64,000 nucleotides of DNA from Cupriavidus respiraculi (GTDB lineage Bacteria; Pseudomonadota; Gammaproteobacteria; Burkholderiales; Burkholderiaceae): contig NZ_CAJZAH010000004.1 in NCBI RefSeq assembly GCF_914271545.1, forward strand, positions 62,001 to 126,000, written 5' to 3'. The notes beneath the pieces were generated by a model. That model was not told the DNA's origin. It saw only the letters and a list, made by a program, of their open reading frames with translations, and searched no databases. Both the position numbers and the translations under genes were made by a program. This document shows positions 1 through 9,351 of the stretch, in pieces; within the stretch, counting starts at the first letter, position 1, and each line of letters starts with the position of its first letter.

Positions 1-642
1 AAGGCCGCGCTGGAACGGCGCGGCCTGCGCATCCTGCTGAACGCCAACACCGCCGAGCTGACAGGCGAGGCGCGTGTAACGGGCGTGCGGCTGGAGGACG
101 GCACGGCCATTCCCGCCGACCTGGTCGTGATGGCGGCCGGCGTGCGCCCCAACATCGATCTGGCGCGCGCAGCCGGCCTGCATTGCGAACGCGCCATCGT
201 GGTGGACGACACCATGCAGACCTTCGATCCGCGCATCTACGCCGTGGGCGAATGCGTGCAGCACCGCCGCGCCACCTTCGGCCTCGTCGCTCCCATCTGG
301 GACCAGGCGCGCGTGTGCGCCGCGCATCTGGCCGGTGCCGGCCATCGCCGCTATGTGCAGCAGGCCACCGCGACCAAGCTCAAGGTGACCGGCCTGGACC
401 TGTACTCGGCGGGCGACTTCATCGGCGGCAAGGACAGCGAGGACCTGGTGCTGCGCGATCCCCGCCGCGGCGTCTACAAGCGGCTGGTGCTGCAGGGCGA
501 CCAGCTGGTGGGCGCCGTGCTGTACGGCGATGTGCGCGACGGCCCCTGGTATTTCGATCTGATCCAGTCCGGCGCCCCGGTGTCGGCCTGGCGCAGCCGC
601 CTGCTGTTCGGCAAGGCCCAATGCGAGGCGCTCGCCGCGTGA
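1..642 (+). CDS. NirB-like NAD(P)H/FAD-dependent oxidoreductase, C-terminal part (partial)
   Basis: The frame is open from the first base, so the N-terminus lies outside the window; 213 residues are visible. They contain the typical end of an FAD-binding domain (VYAVGEC, the GxxxxGD-like FAD contact) and a C-terminal domain resembling the first part of NirB (GAVLYGDVRDGPWYFDLIQSG). The stop lies 46 bases before nasA. Proteins of this class pass electrons from NAD(P)H to assimilatory nitrate or nitrite reductase, and the adjacency to nasA suggests that role (inference). Because the protein ends after this domain, it is probably a stand-alone flavoprotein rather than full-length NirB, which would continue into ferredoxin-like and sirohaem domains. 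Confidence 0.8.
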   Translation, partial: KAALERRGLRILLNANTAELTGEARVTGVRLEDGTAIPADLVVMAAGVRPNIDLARAAGLHCERAIVVDDTMQTFDPRIYAVGECVQHRRATFGLVAPIWDQARVCAAHLAGAGHRRYVQQATATKLKVTGLDLYSAGDFIGGKDSEDLVLRDPRRGVYKRLVLQGDQLVGAVLYGDVRDGPWYFDLIQSGAPVSAWRSRLLFGKAQCEALAA

Positions 643-688
643 CCGCCGCGTCCGGCCGCCCATTCTCCCGACTTAGCAGAGCGCAACC

Positions 689-3433
689 GTGAACCTGTCC
701 GATATTCCCGTCATCGCCGCCGACGCCGCCGCGCGCCCGCCCGTCGTATCGACCACCGACACCACCTGCCCCTACTGCGGCGTGGGCTGCGGCGTCACGG
801 CCTCGGTGCGCGCCGATGGCAGCGTCGAGGTAGCCGGCGACGCGCGCCACCCGTCGAACGAAGGCCGGCTGTGCGTCAAGGGCTCGGCGCTGGCCGAGAC
901 CATCGGCCTGGACGGGCGCCTGCTGCATCCGCAGGTGCGCGAGGCGGACGGCGCGCTGCGCCGCGTATCGTGGGACGACGCCCTGGACCGCGTCGCCGGC
1001 GGCCTGCGCGACATCATCGCCAGGCACGGGCCGGATGCCGTGGCGCTCTATGTCTCGGGCCAGCTGCTGACCGAGGACTACTACGTCGCCAACAAGCTGA
1101 TGAAGGGTTTTATCGGGAGCGCCAACATCGACACCAATTCGCGGCTGTGCATGTCCTCGGCAGTGGCCGGACACAAGCGCGCCTTCGGCGAGGACCTGGT
1201 GCCGGTGTGCTACGACGATCTCGACCACGCCGACATGGTGGTGCTGTCGGGCTCCAACGCGGCATGGTGCCACCCGATCCTGTTCCAGCGCCTCACGCGT
1301 GCCAAGGAAGCCCGCCCCGCGATGAAGATCGTGGTGATCGACCCGCGCCGCACGGCCACGTGCGAACTGGCCGACCTGCACCTGCCGCTCAAGCCCGGCA
1401 CGGATGTGTGGCTGTTCAATGGCCTGCTGCGACATCTGGCCGAACACGGCCATGCCGACGAAGCCTTCGTCGCCGCGCATACCGCGGGGCTGGACGGCGC
1501 GCTGGCGTCCGCCGCCGGCGAACTGGATCCCGCCGCGGTGGCACGGGCCTGCAAGCTCAAGGTGGACGACGTGCTGGCGTTCTACCAGTTGTTCGCGCAG
1601 ACCGAACGCGTGGTGACCGCGTTCTCGCAGGGCGTCAACCAGTCGTCCGCGGGCACCGACAAGGTCAACAGCATCATCAACTGCCACCTGCTCACCGGAC
1701 GCATCGGCAAGCCGGGCATGGGCCCGTTCTCGCTGACGGGGCAGCCCAACGCGATGGGCGGCCGCGAGGTGGGCGGCCTGGCCAACATGCTCGCGGCCCA
1801 TATGGAGCTGGCCGAGCCGGCGCATCGCGAACTGGTGCAGACCTTCTGGCAGTCGCCCGCCATCGCCGACAAGCCCGGCCTGAAGGCGGTCGAACTGTTC
1901 CAGGCGATCGAGGAGGGCCGCGTCAAGGCGGTGTGGGTCATCGCCACCAATCCGGTGGTCAGCCTGCCCGACGCCGACCAGGCCCGGCGCGCGCTGGCGC
2001 AATGCGAACTGGTGGTCAGCTCCGACATCGTCACCCATACCGATACCAATGCCGCCGCGCACGTGCTGCTCCCCGCGCTGGGGTGGGGCGAGAAGGACGG
2101 CACGGTCACCAACACCGAGCGGCGCATCTCGCGCCAGCGCGCCTTCCTGCCGGCGCCGGGCGAGGCGCGCGCCGACTGGTGGATCCTGTGCGAGGTGGCA
2201 CGGCGCATGGGCTTTGCGGGCTTCGACTACGCCGGCCCGCATGCCATCTTCGACGAGCATGCCAGGCTGTCGGCCTACCGCAACGGCGACGCGCCCGGCG
2301 CCGTGCGGCGCGCCTTCGACCTGGCCGACCTCGCGGGACTGGACGCCGCGCGCTACGACGCGCTGCAACCGGTGCAATGGCCGCTGCGGGGCAACGCCGG
2401 CACGCCGCGGCTGTTCGCCGACGGACGCTATGCGCACGCGGACGGGAAGGCGCGCTTCGTCGCCACCCCGCCCCGCGCGCCCGTGCACGCCACGGACGAC
2501 GACTTCCCGCTGGTGCTCAACACCGGCCGCGTGCGCGACCAGTGGCACACCATGACGCGCACCGGCAAGTCCGCGCGTCTGGCCGCGCATATCGCCGAAC
2601 CGTTCGTGGACATGCATCCGCAGGACGCGCTGCTGTGCGGCGTGGCCGACGGCAAGCTGGCGCGGGTGGCCACCCGTTGGGGCGCGATGATCGCGCGCGC
2701 GCGGCATGGCGGCGGCATTCCGCGCGGCAGCGTGTTCGTGCCGATCCACTGGAACGCGCAGTTCAGCTCCGACGCACGCGTCGGCGCGCTGGTCAACCCG
2801 GCGGTGGACCCGGTCTCCGGCGAGCCCGAGTTCAAGCACACGCCGGTGCGGGTCGATGCCTTCCCCGTGTCGTGGCACGGCTTCGCGTTGAGCCGGGACA
2901 AGTTGCACTGCGATGCGCTGACTTACTGGACGCGCGTCACCGGTGCGCAATTCCAGCGCCATGAATTCGCCGGACGGGAGACCGTCGCCGATCGGAGCAC
3001 CTGGGCCAGGGAGATGCTGGGGGTGACCGACCCGGACGCCGACTGGATCGAATACGAGGACCGCGCCGCCGGCCTGTATCACGCCGCCTGGCTGGTGGAC
3101 GACCGCGTGCACGCCTGCGTCTTCGTCTCGGCTCGCGCCAGCCTGCCCGCGCGCGAATGGCTGGCGGGCCTGTTCGCCAAGCCGCGGCTGGAGGAGGCCG
3201 ACCGCATCGGCCTGCTGGTCGGGCAGGCCGCGGAGCCCACCGCCGACGCGGGCCCCGTGGTGTGCGCGTGTTTCGGCGTGGGCCGCAATACGATCTGCGA
3301 CGCGATCCGCAAGCACGACCTGAAGACCGCCTCGGACATCACGGCCTGCGTGAAGGCCGGCGGCAACTGCGGTTCGTGCGTGCCGGAGCTCAAGACGCTG
3401 CTGGTGGCGATGCAGCTGGAAGCGGCGGTTTGA
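689..3433 (+). CDS. nasA: Assimilatory nitrate reductase, catalytic subunit
   Basis: This 914-residue molybdopterin oxidoreductase reduces nitrate to nitrite in the cytoplasm for nitrogen assimilation. An N-terminal [4Fe-4S] motif has cysteines at about 27, 30, 34 and 62 (CPYCGVGC and RLC). The segment SRLCMSSAV has Cys154, the expected molybdenum ligand of Nas/Nap enzymes. The C-terminal 60 residues carry a BFD-like [2Fe-2S] domain (CACFGVGRNTICDAI, then GGNCGSC), seen in NasA proteins that take electrons from a flavoprotein. The GTG start is chosen because it gives a normal-length N-terminus before the first iron-sulfur motif. It probably forms an operon with the flavoprotein gene just upstream. 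Confidence 0.95.
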   Translation: MNLSDIPVIAADAAARPPVVSTTDTTCPYCGVGCGVTASVRADGSVEVAGDARHPSNEGRLCVKGSALAETIGLDGRLLHPQVREADGALRRVSWDDALDRVAGGLRDIIARHGPDAVALYVSGQLLTEDYYVANKLMKGFIGSANIDTNSRLCMSSAVAGHKRAFGEDLVPVCYDDLDHADMVVLSGSNAAWCHPILFQRLTRAKEARPAMKIVVIDPRRTATCELADLHLPLKPGTDVWLFNGLLRHLAEHGHADEAFVAAHTAGLDGALASAAGELDPAAVARACKLKVDDVLAFYQLFAQTERVVTAFSQGVNQSSAGTDKVNSIINCHLLTGRIGKPGMGPFSLTGQPNAMGGREVGGLANMLAAHMELAEPAHRELVQTFWQSPAIADKPGLKAVELFQAIEEGRVKAVWVIATNPVVSLPDADQARRALAQCELVVSSDIVTHTDTNAAAHVLLPALGWGEKDGTVTNTERRISRQRAFLPAPGEARADWWILCEVARRMGFAGFDYAGPHAIFDEHARLSAYRNGDAPGAVRRAFDLADLAGLDAARYDALQPVQWPLRGNAGTPRLFADGRYAHADGKARFVATPPRAPVHATDDDFPLVLNTGRVRDQWHTMTRTGKSARLAAHIAEPFVDMHPQDALLCGVADGKLARVATRWGAMIARARHGGGIPRGSVFVPIHWNAQFSSDARVGALVNPAVDPVSGEPEFKHTPVRVDAFPVSWHGFALSRDKLHCDALTYWTRVTGAQFQRHEFAGRETVADRSTWAREMLGVTDPDADWIEYEDRAAGLYHAAWLVDDRVHACVFVSARASLPAREWLAGLFAKPRLEEADRIGLLVGQAAEPTADAGPVVCACFGVGRNTICDAIRKHDLKTASDITACVKAGGNCGSCVPELKTLLVAMQLEAAV

Positions 3434-3548
3434 CCGGCCCGCCGCCAGCAGCCATCGGTCCACATGCCCGTCGTTTGTGCGAACGCCGGAATGACGGGCG
3501 CGCGTGGCTCATCCACGCCTGCAACGGAATTCCAGCGTCGCGTATTAA

Positions 3549-3575
3549 ATCGCTTGCTATTTAATTTCGAGCGAT
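3549..3575. promoter_or_regulatory. Candidate OhrR operator upstream of ohrR
   Basis: An AT-rich island in GC-rich DNA contains the dyad ATCGCT-N15-AGCGAT. Its core CTTGCTATTTAATTT recurs, slightly changed (CTCGCTATGTAATTG), before ohr at 4096-4110. It ends 14 bases before the ohrR start, as expected for autoregulation. Confidence 0.6.
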
Positions 3576-3589
3576 ATATAGTTCGAGCC

Positions 3590-4054
3590 ATGGACAAGAC
3601 GCAACCTTCCCGACCCGATCCGGCAGCCGCCCTGCTGCTCGATCACCAGTTCTGCTTCTCGGTCTATTCGACGTCGCTGGCGCTGAACAAGCTGTACCGC
3701 AAGCTGCTCGCCCCGCTCGGCCTGACCTATCCGCAGTATCTGGTGATGATGGTGCTGTGGGAGAACGACGATCTGACCGTGTCGGACATCGGCCGGCGCC
3801 TGAGCCTGGATTCGGCAACGCTGACGCCGCTGCTCAAGCGCATGGAAGCGCAGGGCCTGGTGGCACGGGCTCGCGCGGCGGCAGACGAGCGGCAGGTGAT
3901 CGTCTCGCTGACCGATGCGGGCCGCGCGCTGAAGCAACGGGCGAAGAAGGTGCCGGAGTCCGTGTTGTGCGCCTCGGCATGCAGCATGGACGAGCTGACC
4001 GCCATCAAGCAGCAGCTGGACAGCTTGCGGGACCGCTTCACCGAGGGTCTGTAG
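3590..4054 (+). CDS. ohrR: Organic hydroperoxide sensor, MarR-family repressor OhrR
   Basis: This 154-residue winged-helix regulator represses ohr and releases DNA when a cysteine is oxidised by organic hydroperoxides. The start MDKTQP places the peroxidatic cysteine at Cys22 ([12 protein letters not shown]) and a second cysteine at Cys127, the positions of the 2-Cys OhrR of Xanthomonas. The helix-turn-helix region ([24 protein letters not shown]) is clear. An in-frame upstream extension to 3464 exists, but the operator-like dyad lies inside it and it lacks family similarity, so I chose 3590. ohr follows on the same strand after 156 bases. Confidence 0.93.
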   Translation: MDKTQPSRPDPAAALLLDHQFCFSVYSTSLALNKLYRKLLAPLGLTYPQYLVMMVLWENDDLTVSDIGRRLSLDSATLTPLLKRMEAQGLVARARAAADERQVIVSLTDAGRALKQRAKKVPESVLCASACSMDELTAIKQQLDSLRDRFTEGL

Positions 4055-4089
4055 GACGGACGGCGAAGTCGGCCGCCGCCGCGACGCAT

Positions 4090-4119
4090 ATATCGCTCGC
4101 TATGTAATTGCTCGCTATC
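4090..4119. promoter_or_regulatory. Candidate OhrR operator upstream of ohr
   Basis: AT-rich segment with two repeats of the type TCGCTCGCTAT and TGCTCGCTAT. It shares the core CTNGCTATNTAATT with the site upstream of ohrR. It lies about 90 bases before the ohr start, consistent with repression of ohr by OhrR. Confidence 0.55.
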
Positions 4120-4210
4120 TTTTCCGGGGCGTCCGCGTCTCGTTGGCAGTATCGCAGTCACACGCAGTCTCTAACCTTAACCTCTGATTCACCCAACCAA
4201 GGAGTCTTCC

Positions 4211-4636
4211 ATGTCGATCGAAAAAGTCCTGTACCGCGCCCAAGCTCAAGCCACCGGTGGCCGTGATGGCCGTGCCGTCTCGTCCGACAACGTGCTGGAT
4301 GTAAAGCTGGCCACTCCGAAGGAACTCGGCGGCGCCGGCGGTGCCGGCACCAATCCCGAGCAGCTGTTCGCCGCCGGCTACTCGGCCTGTTTCCTCGGCG
4401 CGCTGAAGTACGTCGCCGGCCGTGAAAAAGTCGCCCTGCCCGCCGACACGACGGTGACCGGCAATGTCGGTATCGGCCAGATTCCCACGGGCTTCGGCAT
4501 CGAGGTGGATCTGCAGATCTCGATTCCCGGCGTCGAGCGCGAGGTGGCGCAGGGTCTGGTCGACAAGGCCCATATCGTCTGCCCGTACTCGAACGCGACG
4601 CGCGGCAACATCGACGTGCGCCTGACCGTTCTGTAA
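4211..4636 (+). CDS. ohr: Organic hydroperoxide reductase Ohr
   Basis: A 141-residue OsmC/Ohr-family thiol peroxidase that detoxifies organic and lipid hydroperoxides in the cytoplasm using lipoylated proteins. The catalytic pair is Cys60 ([10 protein letters not shown]) and Cys124 ([13 protein letters not shown]). The family's conserved arginine and glutamate are present at Arg18 and Glu50. The length is normal. A good ribosome site (AAGGAG) lies 5 to 10 bases before the ATG. It is the target gene of the adjacent ohrR. Confidence 0.96.
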   Translation: MSIEKVLYRAQAQATGGRDGRAVSSDNVLDVKLATPKELGGAGGAGTNPEQLFAAGYSACFLGALKYVAGREKVALPADTTVTGNVGIGQIPTGFGIEVDLQISIPGVEREVAQGLVDKAHIVCPYSNATRGNIDVRLTVL

Positions 4637-4697
4637 GCGGCAAAGCCCCGGGGGTCGGGTGAATGTGCAGCACCCGTCCCCCCTCTTCAGGGGAGGC

Positions 4698-4724
4698 TAC
4701 ATAACGGCGTCACAATGCCGTTAG
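4698..4724 (+). promoter_or_regulatory. Possible FliA (sigma-28) promoter for the chemoreceptor
   Basis: TACA, 15 bases, then GCCGTTAG resembles the flagellar consensus TAAA-N15-GCCGATAA with exact spacing, about 105 bases before the receptor start. The same stretch contains a dyad TAACGGC-N8-GCCGTTA (4702-4723), so a repressor site is an alternative reading. Confidence 0.3.
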
Positions 4725-4828
4725 CCCGGGCAAGCCGGGCGACGCGACCGACACCGCCACCCCATTCGTCCTCGGCCACACCAATACACGACCGCGCGCG
4801 CCGCGTGGCGACACCGAGGGGGAACATC

Positions 4829-6475
4829 GTGCACCTGAAGAATCTTTCGATCCAGACCAAGCTGCTGCTGAGTTTCGGCGCGCTTGCCTTCATCACCCTG
4901 CTGATTTCCGTCGTGTCCCTGCGTGCGCTTGGCGACACGAGCGAGGGCTTCAAGCGCTACCTGAGCGGCATCAACGCGCGCGCCGAAATGGCCTCGCAGG
5001 TGCGTACCGCCGTCGACCGGCGCGCCATCTCGGCGCGCAACCTCGTGCTCGTGACCGCGCAGGCGGATCACGACCTCGAAAAAGCCGAGGTATTGAAGGC
5101 CCACGACGACGTGCAACAGCGCCTGAAGACGCTGCGCGAGATGATCGAGAGCGCGGCCCGCGCTGGCGACGACATGGAAGCCGCGCGCAAGCTCGTCATG
5201 GACATGGAGCGCATCGAGGGCCAGTATGGTCCGGTGGCGAACGACATCCTGTCCCTCGCGCTCGCCAACCAGCGCGAACAGGCCATCGACAAAATGAACC
5301 GGGAATGCCGTCCCCTGCTGGCGGCCCTGGTCAAGGCTACCGACGCCTATGCCGACTTCACGCGCACGCGTCAGAGCGGGATCATTGCCGGCATCGAGGA
5401 CAGCTACACCGCGCAGCGCAATCTGCTGATCGTGATTTCCATCGCCGCCGTCGCGCTGGCCGCCATCGGCGGGCTGCTGATCACCCGTTCGATCACCCGC
5501 CCGATCCAGCGCGCGGTCGAGATCGCGCAGAAGGTGTCCCAGGGCGACCTGACCACGCGCATCGTCGTCACCACACGCGACGAGACCGGCAAGCTGCTCC
5601 AGGCGCTGGCCAACATGAACGCTCAACTGAGCGATATCGTCTCGCGCGTGCGGGACGGCAGCGGCAACGTGGCAAGCGCGTCGACGCAGATCGCGACCGG
5701 CAATGCGGACCTGAGCCAGCGCACCGAGGAGCAGGCCGCCTCGCTGGAGGAAACGGCCGCCAGCATGGAGCAGCTGACGGCCACCGTGAAGCAGAGCAAC
5801 GACAACGCCCGCCAGGCCAATGAACTGGCGCGCGAGGCGGCCGGCATCGCGGAAACCGGCAGTGCGGCGGTCGGGCGCGTCGTCGACACGATGCAGGACA
5901 TCAGCGGCAGCTCGGCGAAGATCGCCGACATCACCGGCATGATCGAGGGCATTGCCTTCCAGACCAACATCCTCGCGCTGAACGCCGCGGTGGAAGCGGC
6001 CCGCGCAGGCGAACAGGGACGCGGCTTCGCCGTGGTGGCGAGCGAAGTGCGCAGCCTCGCGCAGCGCTCCTCTTCCGCCGCCAAGGAGATCAAGGATCTG
6101 ATCGCCGCCTCGCTGGTGCAGGTGCAGACCGGCACGACGCTCGCCGGCGAAGCGGGCGACACCATGGCCGCGGTGACGCGCGCGGTGTCCCGGGTCACCG
6201 GCATGGTGGGGGAAATCGCCAGCGCCTCGGTCGAACAGGCTCGTGGCATCGAGCAGGTCAACCAGGCCATCGCGCAGATCGACCAGGTGACCCAGCAGAA
6301 CGCCACGCTGGTCGAGCAGGCGGCGGCCGCATCGCTGTCGCTGCAGGAACAGGGCCAACAGTTGCGCGAGGCGGTAGCGTTCTTCCGCCTGAACGGCACG
6401 GCGGGCCGATCCTCCGCGCGCCTTGCCGCGGACGACGGCGCGATGCCGCTTCGCATCGAAGCGACGCCGGCCTAG
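4829..6475 (+). CDS. Methyl-accepting chemotaxis protein
   Basis: A 548-residue chemoreceptor of the Tsr/Tar topology. The first membrane segment is at about residues 8-30, followed by a periplasmic four-helix-type sensor region (31-195), a second segment ([19 protein letters not shown], about 198-216), a HAMP linker (215-270) and the cytoplasmic signalling coiled coil. The highly conserved hairpin tip ([20 protein letters not shown]) lies near residue 378. The ligand is unknown. The C-terminus lacks a CheR/CheB-binding NWETF pentapeptide. The GTG start is preferred over upstream in-frame codons because it follows GAGGGGG and begins the standard [14 protein letters not shown]-terminus. Confidence 0.93.
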   Translation: MHLKNLSIQTKLLLSFGALAFITLLISVVSLRALGDTSEGFKRYLSGINARAEMASQVRTAVDRRAISARNLVLVTAQADHDLEKAEVLKAHDDVQQRLKTLREMIESAARAGDDMEAARKLVMDMERIEGQYGPVANDILSLALANQREQAIDKMNRECRPLLAALVKATDAYADFTRTRQSGIIAGIEDSYTAQRNLLIVISIAAVALAAIGGLLITRSITRPIQRAVEIAQKVSQGDLTTRIVVTTRDETGKLLQALANMNAQLSDIVSRVRDGSGNVASASTQIATGNADLSQRTEEQAASLEETAASMEQLTATVKQSNDNARQANELAREAAGIAETGSAAVGRVVDTMQDISGSSAKIADITGMIEGIAFQTNILALNAAVEAARAGEQGRGFAVVASEVRSLAQRSSSAAKEIKDLIAASLVQVQTGTTLAGEAGDTMAAVTRAVSRVTGMVGEIASASVEQARGIEQVNQAIAQIDQVTQQNATLVEQAAAASLSLQEQGQQLREAVAFFRLNGTAGRSSARLAADDGAMPLRIEATPA

Positions 6476-6498
6476 CGGGGCCCATGCCGCACCGGCCG

Positions 6499-6524
6499 GA
6501 CGCCCGCGAGGGCGTCTTTTTTTT
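6499..6524 (+). terminator. Rho-independent terminator after the chemoreceptor
   Basis: Perfect stem GACGCCC-loop-GGGCGTC followed by eight T residues, 23 bases after the stop codon. Confidence 0.9.
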
Positions 6525-6668
6525 GCGCCACGCAGCCCATCGCGACATTGTGTTCGGAGGGCGCGAACACTAAGCTCGTCGTAACCGTGCTTCTTATCCT
6601 GCGGCGCTCACACGCGTAGCGATGCGCGACGCCGCTGTGCCAATTGATAAGACATTGGAGACGACGAC

Positions 6669-8918
6669 ATGAGCATCCTCGACGGATTTCGTGGGAGGAC
6701 GCGCCTTGCGTCCATCGCGCCCCTCGCGGCCATGGCCCTGCTGGCCGGCGCGCTGTCCGGATGCGGCGGCAACGACGGGGACGACGATCCCGACCTCGCG
6801 CCCACCATTCAGTTGCTCTCCTCCAAACCCGAGTACGTGACCGGCGGCAACGCCCTGATCGATATTGCGCTGCCGCGCGAGATCAACCTGGACACGCGGC
6901 CGTTGAAGGTCACCGTCAACGGCAACGAGATCACCTCGCAGTTCCGGCCGGTCCTGGACGACCCCCGCCACCTGCAGGCGGTGGTGAGCGGACTGGCCGA
7001 AGGCGCCAACACGATGGTCGCCAGCATGGGCCGCGCCTCCGCCTCGCTGGTCATGACCAACTATCCCATTACCGGACCGGTCATCTCGGGGCCCTGGCAG
7101 AGCCCATACATCTGCCAGACCGAAAGCTTCGTGCTGCCGGACGGCTCGCGTCTGGGGCCGCCGCTCGATGCCAACTGCTCGGTGCAGACGCGCGTGCAAT
7201 ACCTCTATCGGCCCGCCGCGGGCGGTGCGCTGCTGCCTCTGGCGGACACCAGTGCCCTGCCCGCCGACGTGGCGGAAGTCACCACCCTCGACGGGCGCAC
7301 TGTGCCGTTCGTGGTGCGCGTGGAGACCGGTACGGTCAACCGCGGCATCTACCAGAATGCCGTGCTGCACGATCCGACCAAGGAATCCAGCCCCACGCCG
7401 CTCAAGCCGCCGAAGGCATGGAACCGCCGGCTGATCGCCGTCGAAGGATTCGGCTGCACGGGCGGCTGGTATGTGCAGGGCGCCGCGCAGGGCAATATCG
7501 CGGTCGCCGATTTCGACTTCAGCCTGCTCAACGTGCAGCGGCTGGCCGAAGGCTATGCGATGTTCACCAACACGCTGCAGCATGCGTCGAACAACTGCAA
7601 TGCCGTGCTGGCCAGCGAGGCCGCGATGATGTCCAAGGAGGCGGTGATCGAATCGTTCGGCGTGCCGGTCTTTACGGTCAGCGCCGGCTGCTCCGGCGGC
7701 TCCTATGGCAGCGCCCAGCCGGCGGACCGCATTCCCGGCCTGTTCGACGGCGTGCTGATCGCCTGCACGTTTCCCGATCCGCTGTCGATCGCCTTCTCCG
7801 GGTCGGACGGCCACCTGATCACGCACTACATCACCCTCAATCCCGGCGCCTTCACCGACGCGCAGATCGCCGCGCTGACCGGCTACAAGAGCCGCAAGGC
7901 GTTCGAGGACGCGGCCAACCAGGCCGGCCGCACCGATCCCGTGCCGGGCCGCGTGGACTACGCCGGCTATGTCTCCGGGGTCTTCCGCGACGTGGTGCCG
8001 GCCGGCGTGCGCTATCACCCGGTCAACAATCCGACCGGCGTGCGGCCCACCGTGTACGACGCCGCAAGGAATATCTACGGCGTCGACCGCAACACCGGCT
8101 TCGCCCTCCGGCCCTTCGACAACGTGGGCGTGCAATACGGCCTGGCCGCGCTCAACGCGGGGCAGATCACCGCCGCGCAGTTCCTGGACCTGAACGAGCG
8201 CATCGGGGGCTACGACCAGGATGCCAACTATGTGCCGGCCCGCTCCAGCGGCGACCTCGGCGCGATCCTGCGGGCCCAGCAGTCCGGCCTGCAGATCACC
8301 GGCAATGGCGGACTCGCGGCCATTCCGGTGTTCGACGTGTCGGGGATCTACAACGAGGACACGGCCTATCACTACCAGTGGTTCCACTTCGCATTGCGCG
8401 AACGGATGCTGCGCGTGAACGGGGACACCGCCAATCACGTGATGTGGCGCGGCAACCCGGTGCCGGCGGCCACCGCGTGGGACACCTTCATCCGCTGGGT
8501 GCAGGCCTATACCGCCGACAAGTCCGGCGCCACGCAAAAGCAGAAGGTGGTCAGCCACAAACCCGCGGAGGCCGTGGACGGCTGCTGGGACAGCCCCACC
8601 GAATTCATCGCCGAGACGCAGACGCTGAGCAGCGAGCCGGACACGGCGTGCAATACGCGCTTCCCGTCGTGGACCGCGCCACGCATCGTGGCGGGCGGGC
8701 CGGTGGCGGCGGACATCATCAAATGCGCGCTCAAGCCGGTCAATGCGGCCGACTACGCGGTGCCCTTCCCGGGGCCGGACCTGGCCCGGCTGCAGGCGAT
8801 CTTCCCGCAGGGCGTCTGCGACTGGTCGCAGCCGGGCATCAACCAGACAGGCGTGGTGCCGAACGGCTCGTTCGGGCCTTCGCCCGTGAACCTGGTGTTC
8901 GATGTGAACGAGGGGTAG
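6669..8918 (+). CDS. Secreted lipoprotein, predicted alpha/beta hydrolase (DUF6351-like)
   Basis: A 749-residue protein with a signal peptide ending in a lipobox (LAGALSGC), so it is probably a lipid-anchored envelope protein. The segment SAGCSGGSYGS holds a G-C-S-G-G nucleophile elbow with Ser342, as in serine alpha/beta hydrolases; tannase and feruloyl esterase proteins use a similar GCSxGG. The N-terminus (SSKPEYVTGGNALIDI) resembles what I recall of DUF6351 proteins. The substrate is unknown; an ester, a polymer or 3-hydroxybutyrate oligomers are all possible (inference). An ATG preceded by TTGGAGACGACGAC sets the start. It stands alone after a strong terminator. Confidence 0.75.
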   Translation: MSILDGFRGRTRLASIAPLAAMALLAGALSGCGGNDGDDDPDLAPTIQLLSSKPEYVTGGNALIDIALPREINLDTRPLKVTVNGNEITSQFRPVLDDPRHLQAVVSGLAEGANTMVASMGRASASLVMTNYPITGPVISGPWQSPYICQTESFVLPDGSRLGPPLDANCSVQTRVQYLYRPAAGGALLPLADTSALPADVAEVTTLDGRTVPFVVRVETGTVNRGIYQNAVLHDPTKESSPTPLKPPKAWNRRLIAVEGFGCTGGWYVQGAAQGNIAVADFDFSLLNVQRLAEGYAMFTNTLQHASNNCNAVLASEAAMMSKEAVIESFGVPVFTVSAGCSGGSYGSAQPADRIPGLFDGVLIACTFPDPLSIAFSGSDGHLITHYITLNPGAFTDAQIAALTGYKSRKAFEDAANQAGRTDPVPGRVDYAGYVSGVFRDVVPAGVRYHPVNNPTGVRPTVYDAARNIYGVDRNTGFALRPFDNVGVQYGLAALNAGQITAAQFLDLNERIGGYDQDANYVPARSSGDLGAILRAQQSGLQITGNGGLAAIPVFDVSGIYNEDTAYHYQWFHFALRERMLRVNGDTANHVMWRGNPVPAATAWDTFIRWVQAYTADKSGATQKQKVVSHKPAEAVDGCWDSPTEFIAETQTLSSEPDTACNTRFPSWTAPRIVAGGPVAADIIKCALKPVNAADYAVPFPGPDLARLQAIFPQGVCDWSQPGINQTGVVPNGSFGPSPVNLVFDVNEG

Positions 8919-8949
8919 GTGGGATGGGGATGCCGGTGTTTGGAGGATG

Positions 8950-9086
8950 GCTGGCGGTCACCCTCACCCCCAGCCCCTCTCCCGCGGGCGGGAGAGGGGG
9001 GAACACCCGCGGCGACGCAAATGCTGTCGGTTTGCTCCCCTCTCCCGCGAGCGGGAGAGGGGCCAGGGGTGAGGGTGACCGCCAGC
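8950..9086. repeat. Inward-facing inverted repeat with two GC-rich hairpins
   Basis: A 137-base intergenic element. The outer arms are perfect inverted copies (GCTGGCGGTCACCCTCACCC and its complement). Inside, each half holds a hairpin, CCCCTCTCCCGC-GGGAGAGGGG, at 8974-8999 and 9037-9062. This looks like two oppositely oriented copies of a REP-like palindromic element common in GC-rich proteobacteria. The rest of the 433-base gap to 9352 holds an A-run (9113-9120) beside a weak hairpin and no gene I can support. Confidence 0.8.
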
Positions 9087-9351
9087 AACCGCGACACCGC
9101 CCGGCAAACCCCAAAAAAAATACCCACAGCCGGGAGGGTGCGGGTAACAAGAGTGATGTGAGTGCGTCGCAGGACCACTCACGGCGGCGATAGTCTCATC
9201 GCGCCAGCGCGGCGCCAATAATCTTTCTGGACTACCTTGGTGCGGCGCACGCACCGTTGGACATTCGCGCCGGAATCGAGTCCAATCATCGCCCATGAGA
9301 TCCCGGCCGCGCCGCCGGGGCTGCCGCAATCCTTCCGTTTTCCAAGGCGCC

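Noticed and set aside
419-3463. A 1014-codon open frame on the minus strand over nasA
   Set aside because: It is antisense to a gene with complete iron-sulfur and molybdenum motifs. Its composition (Arg, Ala, Gly, His-rich, no domain pattern) is that of a codon-bias shadow in high-GC DNA.
9113-9146. A-run followed by a hairpin, readable as a minus-strand terminator
   Set aside because: The stem is weak (TACCC/GGGTA with many unpaired bases) and there is no minus-strand gene upstream for it to serve.
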